A stretch of 64,000 nt of DNA, taken from NCBI RefSeq assembly GCF_964204645.1, contig NC_134028.1:9403001-9467000 (forward strand). The letters run 5' to 3'. Below, one piece after another: positions 12,401-24,699 of this stretch. Made by a program: the position numbers and the translations under genes. The DNA is from Tubulanus polymorphus. Lineage: Eukaryota > Nemertea > Palaeonemertea > Tubulaniformes > Tubulanidae. Below the pieces are notes generated by a model. The model ran no database searches. It was given only the letters and a program-made list of their open reading frames with translations, and was not told the DNA's origin. Position 1 is the stretch's first letter, and each line of letters opens with the position of its first letter.

Positions 12401-13697
12401 GATCGTTACTAACTTGGTAATGTATTTAATTTCACATCATAATAACACCAGAGAACAAACTTGGTAATACATTTTAATTACAATTTTAACATTTGATAAC
12501 AAATAATTGCTCTGCTTCGATTTGATTATTTGCATTATAAATTTGAAAACCATATGAAACGGACAGGTGTCTGCTATTTTGAGTTATGAATATGGGACTC
12601 GGGGAGTTTGGGTCTGGAAAAGATCAGCATTTTGTATTCAAAATCGTTTTGAGCGGTATTGCCTACGGTAGATTTAAAGACTTAATTTAAAAAAATCGTT
12701 CGATAGATTCCAACAAGAATAGATATGTCACCTTCATGCGTTTCTCTGCTGTGCGGAAAACGATCGTGGATGATTATTGCTCCTTTATACCCGCTATCAA
12801 AATTTCTAAATATTCACGAGAAAATTACGATACTAATGTCGTGACTGTAATTTTCATCAAGCCATTGGGAAATTTGCCACGGACGGCTTCAATCAGTCTG
12901 AAAACTTCCATACAGATATTTTGTACGGACATTTTCTCCTCTTTGTAGAATAGCCACAGTCTAACGCGGAGAACAGATACTAAGTTTAAAACTCACTACT
13001 GTATATACGTAATTTAAAAGAATAAAATCGAATTTGATCGATGAAGAATTGATGAAGAATTAAAATCAACATACACGACGTTCGACCTCTCACTAGACAA
13101 TATCGTCATATGTGTCAACACAGCCTCTTGTGTTCGTACGTATAGTAATGATTTGTTTTTTTCATGACTTAATTCGCATATTATTTGTTCATCCCCGATA
13201 CTATTTCATACTTAGCACGGCTCATTCCATAAGGATTTTATGTACAATAGGGAGCTTACTAAATTGTGTACATTTTGGCCGTGACGCACTGCAATATCGA
13301 GTGAAAGTCTGTATAAAAACTTTATAGCTTTCTAAACGATGGCAGCACAATCTACGTACTCGAATCGAACGCTTTAAGTGCTATGAATTAACAATAGATG
13401 TCACCACATGCCGACTATTAAAACTCATTAATATTCACGCATATTCGTTATGCTCGTGACGATTGGTAAATACTTGTCTTGGATTGGTTGCTGTAATTAC
13501 GGACGCGATATTTACTTGTCACCTGAAGTTAGTATGAATCGAGCTCTCTCGCTGAACACTTCTCCTCGTTCTCCTGAGTGATCATAACATAAAATGCACA
13601 GCGAAATGCATTTAGTTGGTCCATAGCGTAATTAGAGTTTGCTGACAGTAATACGTATGAGTTCGTAACCTTCCCAGCTAACCCGAAGGCTCTTAGC

Positions 13698-13806
13698 CCA
13701 GTACCCAATTCCACAGTTGTAAGTTAGAGAGTTAACTGTGATTTAGAATTAGTTTATTTCCGATGAGTTAGATCACAGTCATATCTTAATACACAACTGA
13801 GTCCAG
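13698..13806. mobile_element. Hairpin MITE, CAGTTCCACA family (copy 2, diverged)
   Basis: Left end CCCAGTACCCAATTCCACAG followed by TTGTAAGTTAGAGAGTTAAC is close to the family end. The right end, read inward, CACCTGGACTCAGTTGTGT, is more diverged. Limits are approximate. Confidence 0.45.
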
Positions 13807-14123
13807 GTGACTAGAATGATACGATCTAAATAAATATACGCACGGGTCATGTTAATACATGTATTGTCTTCTCGTATCAAACCACGGATTTTCTCCGTAA
13901 ATGCTAAATATAGTATGCGTTTACGTGTAGTTTAGTGAGTAAAGGAATTAGCCGGCTAGACCCCCTAATCTTTTTAAGGTCAATTTTCTTTCGTGTATTT
14001 TGTGCACATGCGTTTGATGATTAAGAAAAAAACGTTGAATTGTCTCAAGTTTTTTTTGTCTTGTCCCATATCATATTTCTACCCAGGAGTAGGAATACAT
14101 TTTTTAAGAAGGCATTTCTTACA

Positions 14124-14305
14124 CCTTGACCCTGCTTTTTATTTGATCGGTAGATTTCGTTTGATCTGTGCGTTTATTTGGTGTCCCTCGCAAACCCACC
14201 ACACCAGCCGGGAACGAAATAGGGGGTTTGACCCTGGAATCGGAAATCGAAGTACAAATATAGTTGGGTGTTCGGCGGTCGAATTTAACGAATATTTTGT
14301 TTATT
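14124..14305 (+). repeat. Interspersed repeat, family B (copy 1)
   Basis: TTTGGTGTCCCTCGCAAACC, CACCACACCAGCCGGGAACG, AAATAGGGGGTTTGA, TGGAATCGGAAATCGAAGTA and CAAATATAGTTGGGTGTTCG, then GGCGGTCGAATTTAACGAAT. Six copies in the window share this order. Open frames here follow from the repeat. Confidence 0.65.
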
Positions 14306-14489
14306 CGAGGTTTGGAAATGTTTGTAGATACTAAGGTGGGAGTATGAGCACAACACCTGCTCCCGGGGATCCGTCACTGCTACCATCATCGCCAAGATCC
14401 CTCACCTGAAGTTGACATAAACATAGATTACAGTTACTACGGAAGCGTCTTGGCACATGAATTTGTAAAAGAATATTTTCAGCCATATG

Positions 14490-14597
14490 CCAAGTTAGCC
14501 GAGTCGGAATTATAAATTGGTTTTCTCAATAGAAAAATAATTTTGAAGTTTATTCCTACTTAAAACTAACTCGGTTATTACGACTTGACCAACTCGG
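14490..14597. repeat. Inverted repeat, possible small MITE
   Basis: CCAAGTTAGCCGAGTCGGAA at the left is imperfectly inverted at the right, where the complement reads CCGAGTTGGTCAAGTCGTAA. The AT-rich middle is about 60 bp. No second copy was seen. Confidence 0.35.
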
Positions 14598-15774
14598 AAT
14601 AAAACTCGACAATTTTTATGACAACAAACATGTCAATGGGACGCTACCATTGGCGCCCGTTAAAACTATGACATTGATTTCTGTCTGATATCAAATGGCT
14701 ATCCACTGATGGGGTATGAAGAACCACGCACGCATACACAAGCCGGGATGGTGGAATATTGGCCTTTTAGCTGATATCCCAAGTGATAGGTATACATAGT
14801 CGAAAGTTGCTCTTAACTTAGTTGAGAGTTAATATAGCCACAGTAAAAGTGATCTACGGCGGTGTCGCTGTCAGGGGAAATATTGAGAAGAGCATTCGTA
14901 CATTCTCTCATATTCCCACTGATCGTCTTTTACTGTCGCTAATTTTCCTACTTAATCAAATTTCTCCACCATTAACTCGCGGTTTCCACCTGGCTACACA
15001 AACCCATACTGACTCATGACTCTACAGGTAATAACCACAAAATGCCTTTAATGGCGGCCATTTAGACGTCTTATCGCAGGTAAGCATTACCGGAGTGCTT
15101 ATCTGCAGGCGGGCAATCATCTAGAACAATGGCTACTTAATTATCGGTGAAGCGTAAAACCCAAGTACGAAATGCCACCTCACGGAATAACCCTGGAGTT
15201 ATTAACAAGCGATTTATGCTCGGATTTACGTCAGCGATCGTTGATCATTTTCCAGTTAATGTGAATATTATAGGTTTTAATATTCAATGACTGGTTTTTG
15301 TTTCCGTAATGGGCGATTCCATAATGAACTGTAGTAAGAATTCCGCTCGATGTATATCGTCGCTACGGGCCTCCTTTAAATACATTCACAAGGAGAAAAC
15401 TCAGTGAAGATGAAAAATAAAAGCAATTCTAATGAAAATACAGAAGCCTATATTCAAGGTGAAACTATGATTCCTTCTACGGAAGGGTACATTTAAAGTT
15501 CATTGATTATTCATAAGCAGATATATGTATTCAATTTAATGTCTAGCTTTCATTAAAACAAGATTCCGAGAAAACCTCACGAAACGATCCTTCAATACTA
15601 ATTTTTATAAGACCTCTTAAAAAACTCATTTGACAAAGCATGTATACGTACGAACCATGTATCGATATCAGAAATTCATAAGTGAATGTTTGATAACCTC
15701 AATCAGCCGCTTGCCGGTTCAGACTGGTTGGAAGATGTTTGAATGAACCGGAACCGAAATTCCCAACAATGCGC

Positions 15775-15965
15775 TTCGATTTCAACAAAACGTTCTGTAA
15801 AATCGACTGCCGATCAAACAACTCTGTCCGATTTCATAATCAAACCCCCAGCTTTGTTACCGACAAACCCGTGTTTTGCTGCTGGTGGGTTTGTAATGGA
15901 CACCAAATCAAAAGAAAATCCAACAAAATTTATAAAACCATAATGACAGGGTCAGTCCCAATCTT
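15775..15965 (-). repeat. Interspersed repeat, family B (copy 2, inverted)
   Basis: The complement reads AAGATTGGGACTGACCCTGT, then TTTGATTTGGTGTCCATTAC, AAACCCACCAGCAGC and GGGGGTTTGATTATGAAATC. It retains the 5' GGGATTGACCCTGT block also seen near 49.9 kb. Confidence 0.6.
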
Positions 15966-16353
15966 AAAATGAGAAAAATATGCAAGGGCACTGGAGTAAA
16001 ACTGTTAATGGCGAACGGATACGTGTTCCTAACTCGTTTGCGAATTCCTAGCTTAAGCTACTAAAATCATTACTCAAAGATGTGTGCGCCGCGCCAGATA
16101 GTCACACTGAAGACAAGATATATACATACGCACAGTAGATGATGGAAACATTATTATCTGTCTCTCATCAGTCACTAGAAGCAAATAAATCGATTTATGA
16201 TGGCGAAGAATTTGTCTCGGATAGCCGACACATCAATACCCAATAGTTTATAATAAATATCAGATTCCATTTATCGCAAACGAGCATGGGCCGTTTCAAG
16301 ATATAGGGATCGTCAGACAGATTTGTCTTCTTCTATCTAGAATTAGTTCTTCT

Positions 16354-16457
16354 GGGCCTGGTTTTATAGACTGGTATAAACTTTAACCCCACTCTATTGC
16401 AAATGAATTGAGTTAGCCCTGGGTTAAAGGTAATACCAGTCATCAAAAACAGTACCC
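16354..16457. mobile_element. Hairpin MITE, GACTGGTATTAA family (copy 1)
   Basis: The left half (GGGCCTGGTTTTATAGACTG, then GTATAAACTTTAACCCC) is the inverse of the right half (GGGTTAAAGGTAATACCAGTC, then ATCAAAAACAG). The middle has AAATGAATTGAGTTAGCCC, shared with the copy at 28434-28551. Nearly the whole 104 bp is self-complementary. Confidence 0.65.
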
Positions 16458-17329
16458 GATATCTTCACGTTGACATATGCCTAATTTATGCCTATATAGT
16501 TGCTTTTATTCAGGATAAAGGTCGACTTTTGATCAGGTTTAAGATCAGGTTTAGAATAGACATCAGCCGTGTCTGGATCGGCCACTTGCTGGACAACTGA
16601 AAGTTTTTTCCAAAGAAAAACTGAAAATACATGTAAATCCAAATTGGCCAAACAAGAAGAAATTATGCTTGTCCAATTTTTTGTGGTAAAACCAAATGTT
16701 TCAACGAGTCAATGATTCACTTGCAGCCCTTGCATTGTCGTATCAAATTTTCAAATTCCCATTCCCATATCAAGGTCCACCCCTTAGAATCTTAGATTTA
16801 CCCTTATCCCTGCATGCAGTTTGCGTGCGCGTGGAGACAGTCCCCATCAACCTTGGAAGTCGATGTAGAGAAGGGTTTTTGAATAGATCGTTTTCTATTA
16901 CTTACAATAATCAGTTCATAATTTTCGAACGAATTCCCAGCCGGAAACCGGTGCCCGAGACGGCCGTTATTCTAAGCTGGAAATCGACGATTGAAAAAAG
17001 TAGATTTATCGACGGTTGGAAGTCACGCAAAATGCGTCCATTGTACGAACAGACAGCAACAGGGAGATGAATTCGTTTGTGATTGCACAGGAAACCGCCG
17101 ATTTATTCCTAAGATTGCTATTTCCGCGATGAATTACGTTTGTTCTGTAGAATCGGCGGCGCTCGAGTTCCCAGCGGCATCATTCGATGTAGGATGAATT
17201 TGATAAATCTCGGGGAATGCATTTGAGGATATCTGAAAGGGGAGCGAATTCAAATGATAATGTAAATTCTTTGAATGAGGATTTATTATTCAATTATTCA
17301 ATATTAATGAAAGTCGGTTGGTTTTGTTT

Positions 17330-17415
17330 GATTGTTAAAAACAGGCGGATTGATTTTGAAATCAAAGTATACAGATACGGTTGTATCTGTATACAGATAT
17401 TTGGTTGTATGATAA
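17330..17415 (+). repeat. Interspersed repeat, family B (copy 3, 3' part)
   Basis: AACAGGCGGATTGATTTTGA, AATCAAAGTATACAGATACG and a second ACAGATATTTGGTTGTATG match the 3' half of family B, ending about 45 bp from the tRNA-Ser gene. Confidence 0.45.
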
Positions 17416-17460
17416 GCTTCGGTATTTTCGAATAAGACAGCCAATGTAAAACAATAAGAT

Positions 17461-17542
17461 CGACGAGGATGGGATTCGAACCCACGCGGGCAGAGCCCAA
17501 TGGATTAGCAGTCCATCGCCTTAACCACTCGGCCACCTCGTC
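17461..17542 (-). tRNA. tRNA-Ser (anticodon GCU)
   Basis: An 82-nt serine tRNA read on the minus strand, decoding AGC/AGU codons in cytosolic translation. The 5' strand GACGAGG pairs fully with the 3' strand CCTCGTC, and the discriminator base is G, as expected for serine. The D-arm region contains TGGCCGAGTGG (the A box), the anticodon loop is CTGCTAA with anticodon GCT, and the long class II variable arm is GGGC-TCT-GCCC. The T loop is TTCGAAT, giving a perfect B box (GGTTCGAATCC). A TTTT run just past the 3' end, near 17448-17451, could act as the Pol III terminator. There is no intron and CCA is not encoded, both usual for eukaryotic nuclear tRNAs. Its function follows directly from structure; it is the likely active copy of the pair in this window. 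Confidence 0.95.
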
Positions 17543-18399
17543 CGTGCGGCAACTTGCGACAGTTTATAAAACCTATTCCAGTTTTTCCTCTTCAAAGGAA
17601 AAATCCAGTAGGCAGGAGCAGACGATTTAACAAAACGTCTGGTGAAGATGATTTCTGCTCAAGCCGCGCTCATCGCAGCCGGTTAGAACTATCATAAATC
17701 TAACGTAATCATCGCCGACGCGATCCAAAAAATATAAGAGACACGCAGTCAGAAACCCATTAAAAGAATGACTCAGTAAATGGTCGAATACAGGTAGCAA
17801 TTAACTCATGAAATTATCAAATATTCATACAGTTCTCGAGAGGAGTCATCGACAGTCGGAAATTGCAGCATAATGGCGAGAGAATAACCATAAATCTTCG
17901 TACACCTGTAGTTTAACTCGACCCGCTATTTCTCATTAGCTTGTCTCGTATGCGTATAGCTCTCCCTCATACCGGTACGTAACCGACGGCTGTGTATAAA
18001 CTGCTTTCTCCTTGCTCACTGTTCCCATCAGTGTCTCTTTAGCTCCTCTGTCTAGGAAGCCTATCTCCAAAAGCGTCTCCCATCTCTCTCTCCTTCTTCA
18101 CATCAGTCTCTCTAACGATTGTACATGCCCCAGCCCTTGTTCTTTATTCAGATGAATCATTCTTCTTATTCGGAACGAAAAATATTTACTGATGCTATTT
18201 GCTTACAATACGTACCACCTAGGGTCCGTATGATTATTTTCATATCATTTCAATTAACGTACAAGAATAAGAATTAGAACTTAACTTTAAGGTCTGTGTG
18301 TAAATTAATTATTCCCAAGAAATAACGTATGAAGTAGATGCTTGTATATTGTTGGGTAAAACGTTTACTGCCGTTTTGCGCGATATGTGATCTAAAGCT

Positions 18400-18630
18400 G
18401 AAAAATGATACCTTGTTTCTGCCAATCGGCCGGATCACTATAGTAAACTACAATAAAATTTGAAATCAGTTCATTTCTGTATCTGGCGGATCTATTAAGG
18501 TTTATAGCCTTATCATGATTCTAATAAAAGTAATGTACAGGGCACCGGGTCAACTTTAAAGCTCTACCGAAAAAAAGAGAAACAAGGTATGAATCTTTAG
18601 CCTTTAAAACTAACATTTAAAACTATAATT
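18400..18630 (+). repeat. Interspersed repeat, family E (copy 2)
   Basis: Diverged match of the repeat at 385-620: CAATCGGCCGGATCA, GAAATCAGTTCATTT, CTTATCATGATT, GTACAGGGCACCGGGTCAAC and AGAGAAACAAGG occur in the same order and spacing. Confidence 0.6.
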
Positions 18631-19950
18631 GAACAGAAATGATAGCTGGAAGTTTGGCGGAGCAACGAGTGTAGACCTTTCCCTGGAGTCTCATCTTAAA
18701 CAAATACTATTTTTGTTCGCATCGGAATTCCTGATTATTAATTTCTCTGAAATAGTCTACATGGGTAGATTTGAAATCAACTGTTGTCCGAAGACCTTTT
18801 GATTTTGTCTCGATTCAAGTGGTATTGTTAAGCGAAGTGGATATTGAAGAAATACCGTGGCATCGGAGCAGTCCTACACGTATACATTTGTCAATTGAGT
18901 CTTCGGTCTTCGGAGACCATTAGCGGTTATTGTTTGTCCATTATCTGAATGAAAGTGGTTACAACAGTGATGACTTATTTCTGAACAACTCCCTCGAGTT
19001 TTACTTGATCTACTCAGAACGTTTTAGTACAATATACTGACAGAGGTTAATATAAAACCCAATGAACCGTGCTACATCTTTCCCAGGGGCAACACAATAC
19101 ATTTTACCGGGGCCAATAAGAAATGAAAAGTTTCGTGAACAACGTTCTGGTGACGGTGTAATTTCGATGAAGCCATGAAAACCTATATGTTTGTTTTAGT
19201 TTGGCTATCTATTCCCTTCTTCGAAAATAAGAACTTGAGTTCGGTCGATCCCTTTATTTTACGTAAAAAGAATGTATGAATTATCCGTTTACAGTAACAT
19301 TTAGTTTACTGTGACAGTGACATTTAGTGAAACACCCCCGATATACCGCCCTCCCATATACCGCCACCCCGCCTGCCGATTGCCAGATTTCCTCAATGTA
19401 CATCTCTATACAAATATATAGTAAAACACTCCCGATATACCGCCATACTCATAATATCATTCAACTTCCATTTCCCAGAGAAAGAATAACCATTGTGGTT
19501 CGCCGAAAGCTTAGCGCCTGGAGCGCAAAAACCCATTTTCAGTTTGCTTCGTGACCTAATGATATTTACAAAATATCGTTTAACCTTGGGAAATTAATCA
19601 CAATGATTACTCCAAGGACGGGTTCGATTAAATGTTATTTTCTATTGCAGTGCACAATGTCGGAGTATCAAAACCAAAAAGTCGTCAGAATTACCAATCA
19701 GTGACGACGAGCGAATCGCATAATGAAGACGAGATTCCAAGGCCAAAAAGATTGACCCTATAACTTTTGTTTAAAAAAAACAACAGAAACACGTTGGAAA
19801 GCGTCAATGAATATCCGGCAAAGCATATATTTTGTTTCTAAAAATCCGATTTTCTACTATGTGTCCCCTTCATCTTTCCAATACATTTAGAGAGGTACGC
19901 GATGTTGTCGGAACCAGGAATCAGATCATACAGATACGGTACACATATAA
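18630..19950. other. No gene recognised
   Basis: Unique-looking sequence. ACACCCCCGATATACCGCC and a diverged ACACTCCCGATATACCGCC repeat about 100 bp apart (around 19333 and 19426) are the only local structure seen. Confidence 0.45.
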
Positions 19951-19954
19951 GTAG

Positions 19955-20338
19955 CCGCGCATAAAGTACGTACGCAAATAGGGGGAGGGGGCTTTAAAAA
20001 TCCGTACAAAAGCGTACAAGGGGAGGGGAGGGATGAGCTCAAAGCCTATACACTTTTCTAACGGGGAGGGTTAATGTTGATAGTACGTACTTTGTGCACG
20101 AAACGCTATGCGATTTTTACAAATATATCCCCTATCTTTCACTTCGGAGCTCTGATGAATGCGAGTGAATTTTGCCTTTTTAAACCATGGATCCTGAAAA
20201 ATCACTTTTACAGGGAGGGGGGCCAATTATAGAAGTATGTACGCTAAGGGGTTATAAAAAACGTATTAGAGCGTAAATAGGGGGGGGGGGTGTTAAAAAT
20301 ACCCGGAAGTCAAGCGTACGTACTATATGCACGGCCCC
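19955..20338. mobile_element. Two adjacent elements with GTACGTAC inverted ends
   Basis: Unit A (19955-20100) runs from GCGCATAAAGTACGTACGC to an inverted GATAGTACGTACTTTGTGCAC. Unit B (about 20217-20338) runs from GGCCAATTATAGAAGTATGT to an inverted end that reads inward GGGGCCGTGCATATAGTACG. Both have G-runs and TTAAAAAT just inside the ends. Ends of this general look (GGGGCCGTGCATAAAGTACG) recall short DNA transposons of other animals; this is from memory and not verified. No open frame of note. Confidence 0.6.
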
Positions 20339-20479
20339 TAATGATATCCGGTATACAAAAAAATAAACGACATTTTAGTGAAAACAGTTCTACACCTATA
20401 TATACGGCTGGATTTTATTTTTCATTTTTTTTTGCTAATTGATTCGGTCTCATTTTTCACCGATGATTTTTGATCTCAA

Positions 20480-20680
20480 ACTAGGGATCGGCCCCGTTAT
20501 TCAATTGGTACGTAGATTATGTTTGATATGTTTTGATTTGATCGGTGTCCCCGACAGACCCATCACACCTACCGGGATCGGAACAGGCGGTTTGATATTG
20601 AAATCGGAAATTGAGTACGGACAGATATAGTTGTATGAATCAGCGGTTGAATTTACCGAATTTCTCTGTTTAAATCGCAG
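20480..20680 (+). repeat. Interspersed repeat, family B (copy 4)
   Basis: Most complete copy: AGGGATCGGCCCCGTTATTC, TTGATTTGATCGGTGTCCCC, GACAGACCCATCACACCTAC, CGGGATCGGAACAGGCGGTT, GAAATCGGAAATTGAGTACG, GACAGATATAGTTGTATG, GCGGTTGAATTTACCGAATT. Confidence 0.65.
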
Positions 20681-21665
20681 TACATATTTGGAAAGTTCAA
20701 AGATGACCCGACCGAGCACGAAAAACAAGATATCTTTTTAGCCTAAGCTTTCAATTGTGCGGTCTGGCTTTCACGAATTTCGTTTCGTATTCGATTTAAT
20801 TTTCTTGTTGCGCGCTGCGTAAGGATTGACTAATTAAACTTGAAACTAAGCCATCGAACTTTAACTTTCCTCCTAACAGACAAATATTAAATCGGACGTG
20901 ATCGCTCTATTCGTATCAGTTTCAACTGATTATGTTGCCGGTGTAACGAATTATACACGGTGTGTCCACCTGAGTCCTATACGCAGTACAGCATGTACTG
21001 GAATCCCCGGTGACCGCTTTAATGATGCAGACTCGCGAACTTGAGCAGAATTAATTTCGAACAGTTTGCGGGTCCCACCGGACCCGGACGAGGCAGGTAA
21101 ACGCGAGGCCATTCTACACTGATGTTTACCTGTTGGTGTACACTCAAGGCACGTACCGCGTCACGGGTCACGATGAAATTCCCACTCTAGATTTCAATAA
21201 TATGAGTGTCGTAATTTCTAGTTGATTTATTGCTCTAGAATTCTTGCAATTCTTTGACAAAAAATAAACAATTAGTAGTTTAAAAATCTTCAAAATTTTC
21301 CAAAGAAAAGTATATATCGATACATACGTCAGTTAATATGCACAGCATTAAGTTACATGGAGCTATCTGCCTTTTTGAAAGGTTAAGATTAAGCGTGAGT
21401 CAGTCTATTTGAAATATAACTGACGTACAGCCTGTACAGCCTGACAAATCAATTTTTTGAGGTGTTTGTATTTTTAGTATTCAATTACATTGTTTCCCAT
21501 GATCTGTCTAACATGTATTTTTCATGATTATTTCAATTCATCAAGAAAGAAATATTTCTTTGAAAATAAAGTTGATTATCACTATTATTACAAATGCTGC
21601 AAGGTACCTGGTGTTTGGGTCTTGATAACGTTTATTTTTGATAACGAAAATTCCTATCCGAATTA

Positions 21666-21841
21666 GGGCACAAGAACGCCAAAACGCGATAAAAACGTCG
21701 AATTTTCTTTTAAAAATCCGTTTAGGCGCTGCAAAACAAATAAATGATTCACCCTTTTGATGGTGCGCCAAACGCATACGGCGTGCCAAAACGGATGATC
21801 TAAAGAAAAACGACGTTTTTCCGTTTTGGCGTTCTGGTGAC
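21666..21841. mobile_element. Hairpin MITE, CGCCAAAACG family (copy 1)
   Basis: Ends GGGCACAAGAACGCCAAAAC and, read inward from the right, GGTCACCAGAACGCCAAAAC; both are then followed by AAAAACGTCG. Internal variants of GCGCCAAAACG recur in both orientations. The 148-codon minus-strand open frame over this stretch follows from the repeat and is not a gene. Confidence 0.6.
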
Positions 21842-21849
21842 CTCATTTG

Positions 21850-23320
21850 CATTTCAAAAATTGTACATTCACCACCCCAATAGTAAGTTCGGGGCATTTT
21901 CATATCATCTCCCAGTTTCGATCGGTAACTTGTGTTTAGAATTATGGAAAATGTAGTTCTTTGATAAAACGGAGTGTCAGTGAACATGCTTTCTAGTTTT
22001 CTTTTTATTTTGTCATGCGTCTAGTTTTGTTGGCGCTTCAATAGTATGGCACTGTTGCTGTTGAAACGTCACTTGACAATTCATTGGGTAATTTTGAAAC
22101 CTATCGCGTTTGTATGAATCTATTTTGCTACTTTATGCATATCGAATTTCTAGAAGTTACGGTTTTGCATTCTTTTACATATACGTATTGGTGAATTGAA
22201 ATATTTGCTTACAACATATGCACTGAAATTCGGATCAGCGCACCACTCACGATGGGGTTCACGATTCACTCTCCATCCAACGGCATCACACTTAACCGCT
22301 GAAAATACCAACAGTTATATTTCAGTATTCAGCCTTAGTATCCGGTTTTCGTGGCTATTGTTATTGAGAACAGTAAAGGCGACGGTTTTCTATAGATAAG
22401 TAGGCTCTTTACAGCCACGCTGTACGTAGCATTTAGATGAATCCATTAAGTAATGGATCGGTATAGATGGATTTGACTGCTAGTCATTTCTCTCTTCCCC
22501 TGACTAATGGTCTTTCACGAGTTATTGTTGAAGTGACTTCACGACATGGCTTTAAACGTGCTACGAATACCTGGGCACTTTATCCTACTGACTAATTATC
22601 GAAATATACAAACAGTCAACAACACGCGCTTGACATTCTGAACGGCAATGCTGTTAATTGCCGTCAATGAGTTATAGAAATATATTAGTGATAGATTGGA
22701 AAATCGTTTCGATGTTGTGTTATAATAGCTACGCAGCTAGTCGCCAGTGCATGCAAATTATGGAGGCAGTGTGTCCCCGATCGTTGGATAGGAAAAATCG
22801 ACAGTGTGCAGAAAAAAAATTCAGATGAAATCTCCACCAAAAAGACTTTAACTCCATTTTTTGGATCATATATATACATATATGATATATCCTTTTTAGA
22901 AGTAGTAGAAGTCTTTCAAGTTGTTGCTTTTTACATGGTTGAATCCGTTGAATCGACGCAATCAGTGTAATAGCGTAAAATGTGCTCCACTTGTCATCAA
23001 AGATCGGACCATTTCAACCTTCGTATTTCCATCAGCGAATTAATTATTACCGGCGCAGAGGTTTCTCATTAACTAATGTTCATTGTCGATTGAATACCAA
23101 TTACACGTACGTACGCAAGAGCGAATTTCGGGAAAACCGTAATTGCGGTCTGGTCGGTCACGGGACTACGAGAATCTGGTAGGTAGATACGATTTTAAGA
23201 AAATTATTCTTGCATCGAGTTCCGAAACATATTCGAAGGTGGCGCTTCGCGGACGGACGGCGCGTTATTCAAATGCTTGGGTGGAACTCGGCGAAATTGG
23301 TAAATACCACCTCACACCGA
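21850..23320. other. No gene recognised
   Basis: Short open frames only; no repeats recognised by eye. Confidence 0.45.
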
Positions 23321-23324
23321 TAAG

Positions 23325-23386
23325 AGATGAGCAGGGGCCGAACTAGCTTTACGGAAAAAGGGGTGCCCTTTCCCCTTGTTTCGCCA
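23325..23386 (-). repeat. CAGTGGCG-type repeat, partial
   Basis: The complement begins CAGTGGCGAAACAAGGGGAA and continues AGGGCACCCCTTTTT, similar in layout to the element at 49493. Short and diverged. Confidence 0.35.
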
Positions 23387-23594
23387 CTGAATTGAAGACA
23401 TCTACCTAGTAATTATTTCAATGTTATTGAATAGGAAGGATCCAAAACAGTGATCGTAAATTACATTTATTTCATCGTAACTTTGTACGAAGTGCAATAT
23501 ATAAATATCGTTAGCCCTATAGATACAATGTAATGACAATATATAACTGTACATGGTGGAGGGTCAAACGTTGGTTTCAGGAATTCACATAGTT

Positions 23595-23655
23595 AAGACC
23601 AGTTTTATGATTTAATACCCCTTTTGGACTTGACTGCACAACCAGCCCCAGTGGT
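23595..23655 (+). repeat. Short interspersed repeat (pair with 10741)
   Basis: AAGACCAGTTTTATGATTTA and GGACTTGACTGCACAACCAG followed by CCCCAGTGG align with 10741-10812. Confidence 0.35.
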
Positions 23656-23801
23656 AAGCGCTGTGGTCTTAGAAATGTTTTTTTTCTGGACATTCAAACA
23701 AACGTGATACTTTGAAAAAGTGATATTCATTTCCGATTACATTTCCATTTAACAATATCGTTTCGTTTTGTGTGGTGTATTACTATTCCTACGTACAAGT
23801 T

Positions 23802-24401
23802 TTAGTCGGTAGTTTGTGATTTACTAAACCAGCACATCCATCGCAACGGAAAAAGGTCATGCAAATATAGATCAAACATAAGTTCAGTTTTGATTACAGA
23901 ATATGTGAGTCCATTTGAACTGTTACGGCAATCAGCATTTATAGATATGTTGCAATATGGAAAGACTGACAGGAATAAGGATGCCTTTATCGCTCTGTGT
24001 CGATTCATACTCGGACTCTGCAGTTTTAAGTTCAAGTACCACTCGATCGATCGCGTAATCGAAAAAAAAGTCGTCACCGAAAATTTTCTCCGCCGCGCAT
24101 TGTTACTCGCGCGTTGGTGATATCTGGAGAGTGGCTGTAGAACAATCATCGGGAAAATCATCGAACAACGATAAAACAATAAAGGTCGGAATTTTGTTTC
24201 TAATGACGAGTTCCGCGGCGATGACGCAATAAGCGATGAAAAGCAGGTTCCGATTTTCTTCGGCAGGAATTCATCATTGGACGATGAGCCTCTCGTTCGT
24301 ACATGTATACTACGTGCGTTTATATCTCCTACTTTGAATTGCTCGACTGAAAGAATACCCACGTGATCGAGTGCGATGTGATGCTTGTCGTACAAGGACA
24401 A
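23802..24401 (-). other. Longest open frame in the window, 199 codons, unrecognised
   Basis: A stop-free minus-strand frame of 199 codons ending in a stop at 23802. It opens after an in-frame TGA at about 24413 and has no ATG near its start (the first usable codon is TTG), so a coding reading would need an upstream splice acceptor, and none is convincing. In 37% GC random sequence a run this long is unexpected in 64 kb. The N-terminal third reads protein-like (SLYDKHHIALDHVGILSVEQ) but matches no family I know. An overlapping plus-strand frame (23890-24120), preceded by an acceptor-like TTTTGATTACAG, is an alternative. Possibly an exon, possibly chance. Confidence 0.2.
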
Positions 24402-24699
24402 TGATATTTTTCATCTTTTGGTATTAGTTGAGCCATAGTGTGAATTTCACAGCGTGTGCACATTTTAAAGAATCGAAATTTCGAGTTTCCAGTTCAGTTA
24501 CTCATAATTTGGAGTTACGAAGTCACAATTTCAACTTATAGAGCCACTTTCGAGCTATAAAACTTCTAATTGTTCACTTGAAATTTCATCATTCAGTGTG
24601 TTTAAATTATTGACGACAATTAATGAAAGGATATGAGTAAAATAATATGAAGGATCAATAAAGTTATTTTGAATTTGAATATAATACCAATAATTAAAT

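Noticed and set aside
13993-14334. 113-codon plus-strand frame
   Set aside because: Mostly family B repeat sequence; other copies of the repeat do not keep the frame open.
21541-21987. 148-codon minus-strand frame
   Set aside because: It runs through the CGCCAAAACG hairpin MITE; its basic, low-complexity residues follow from the repeat.
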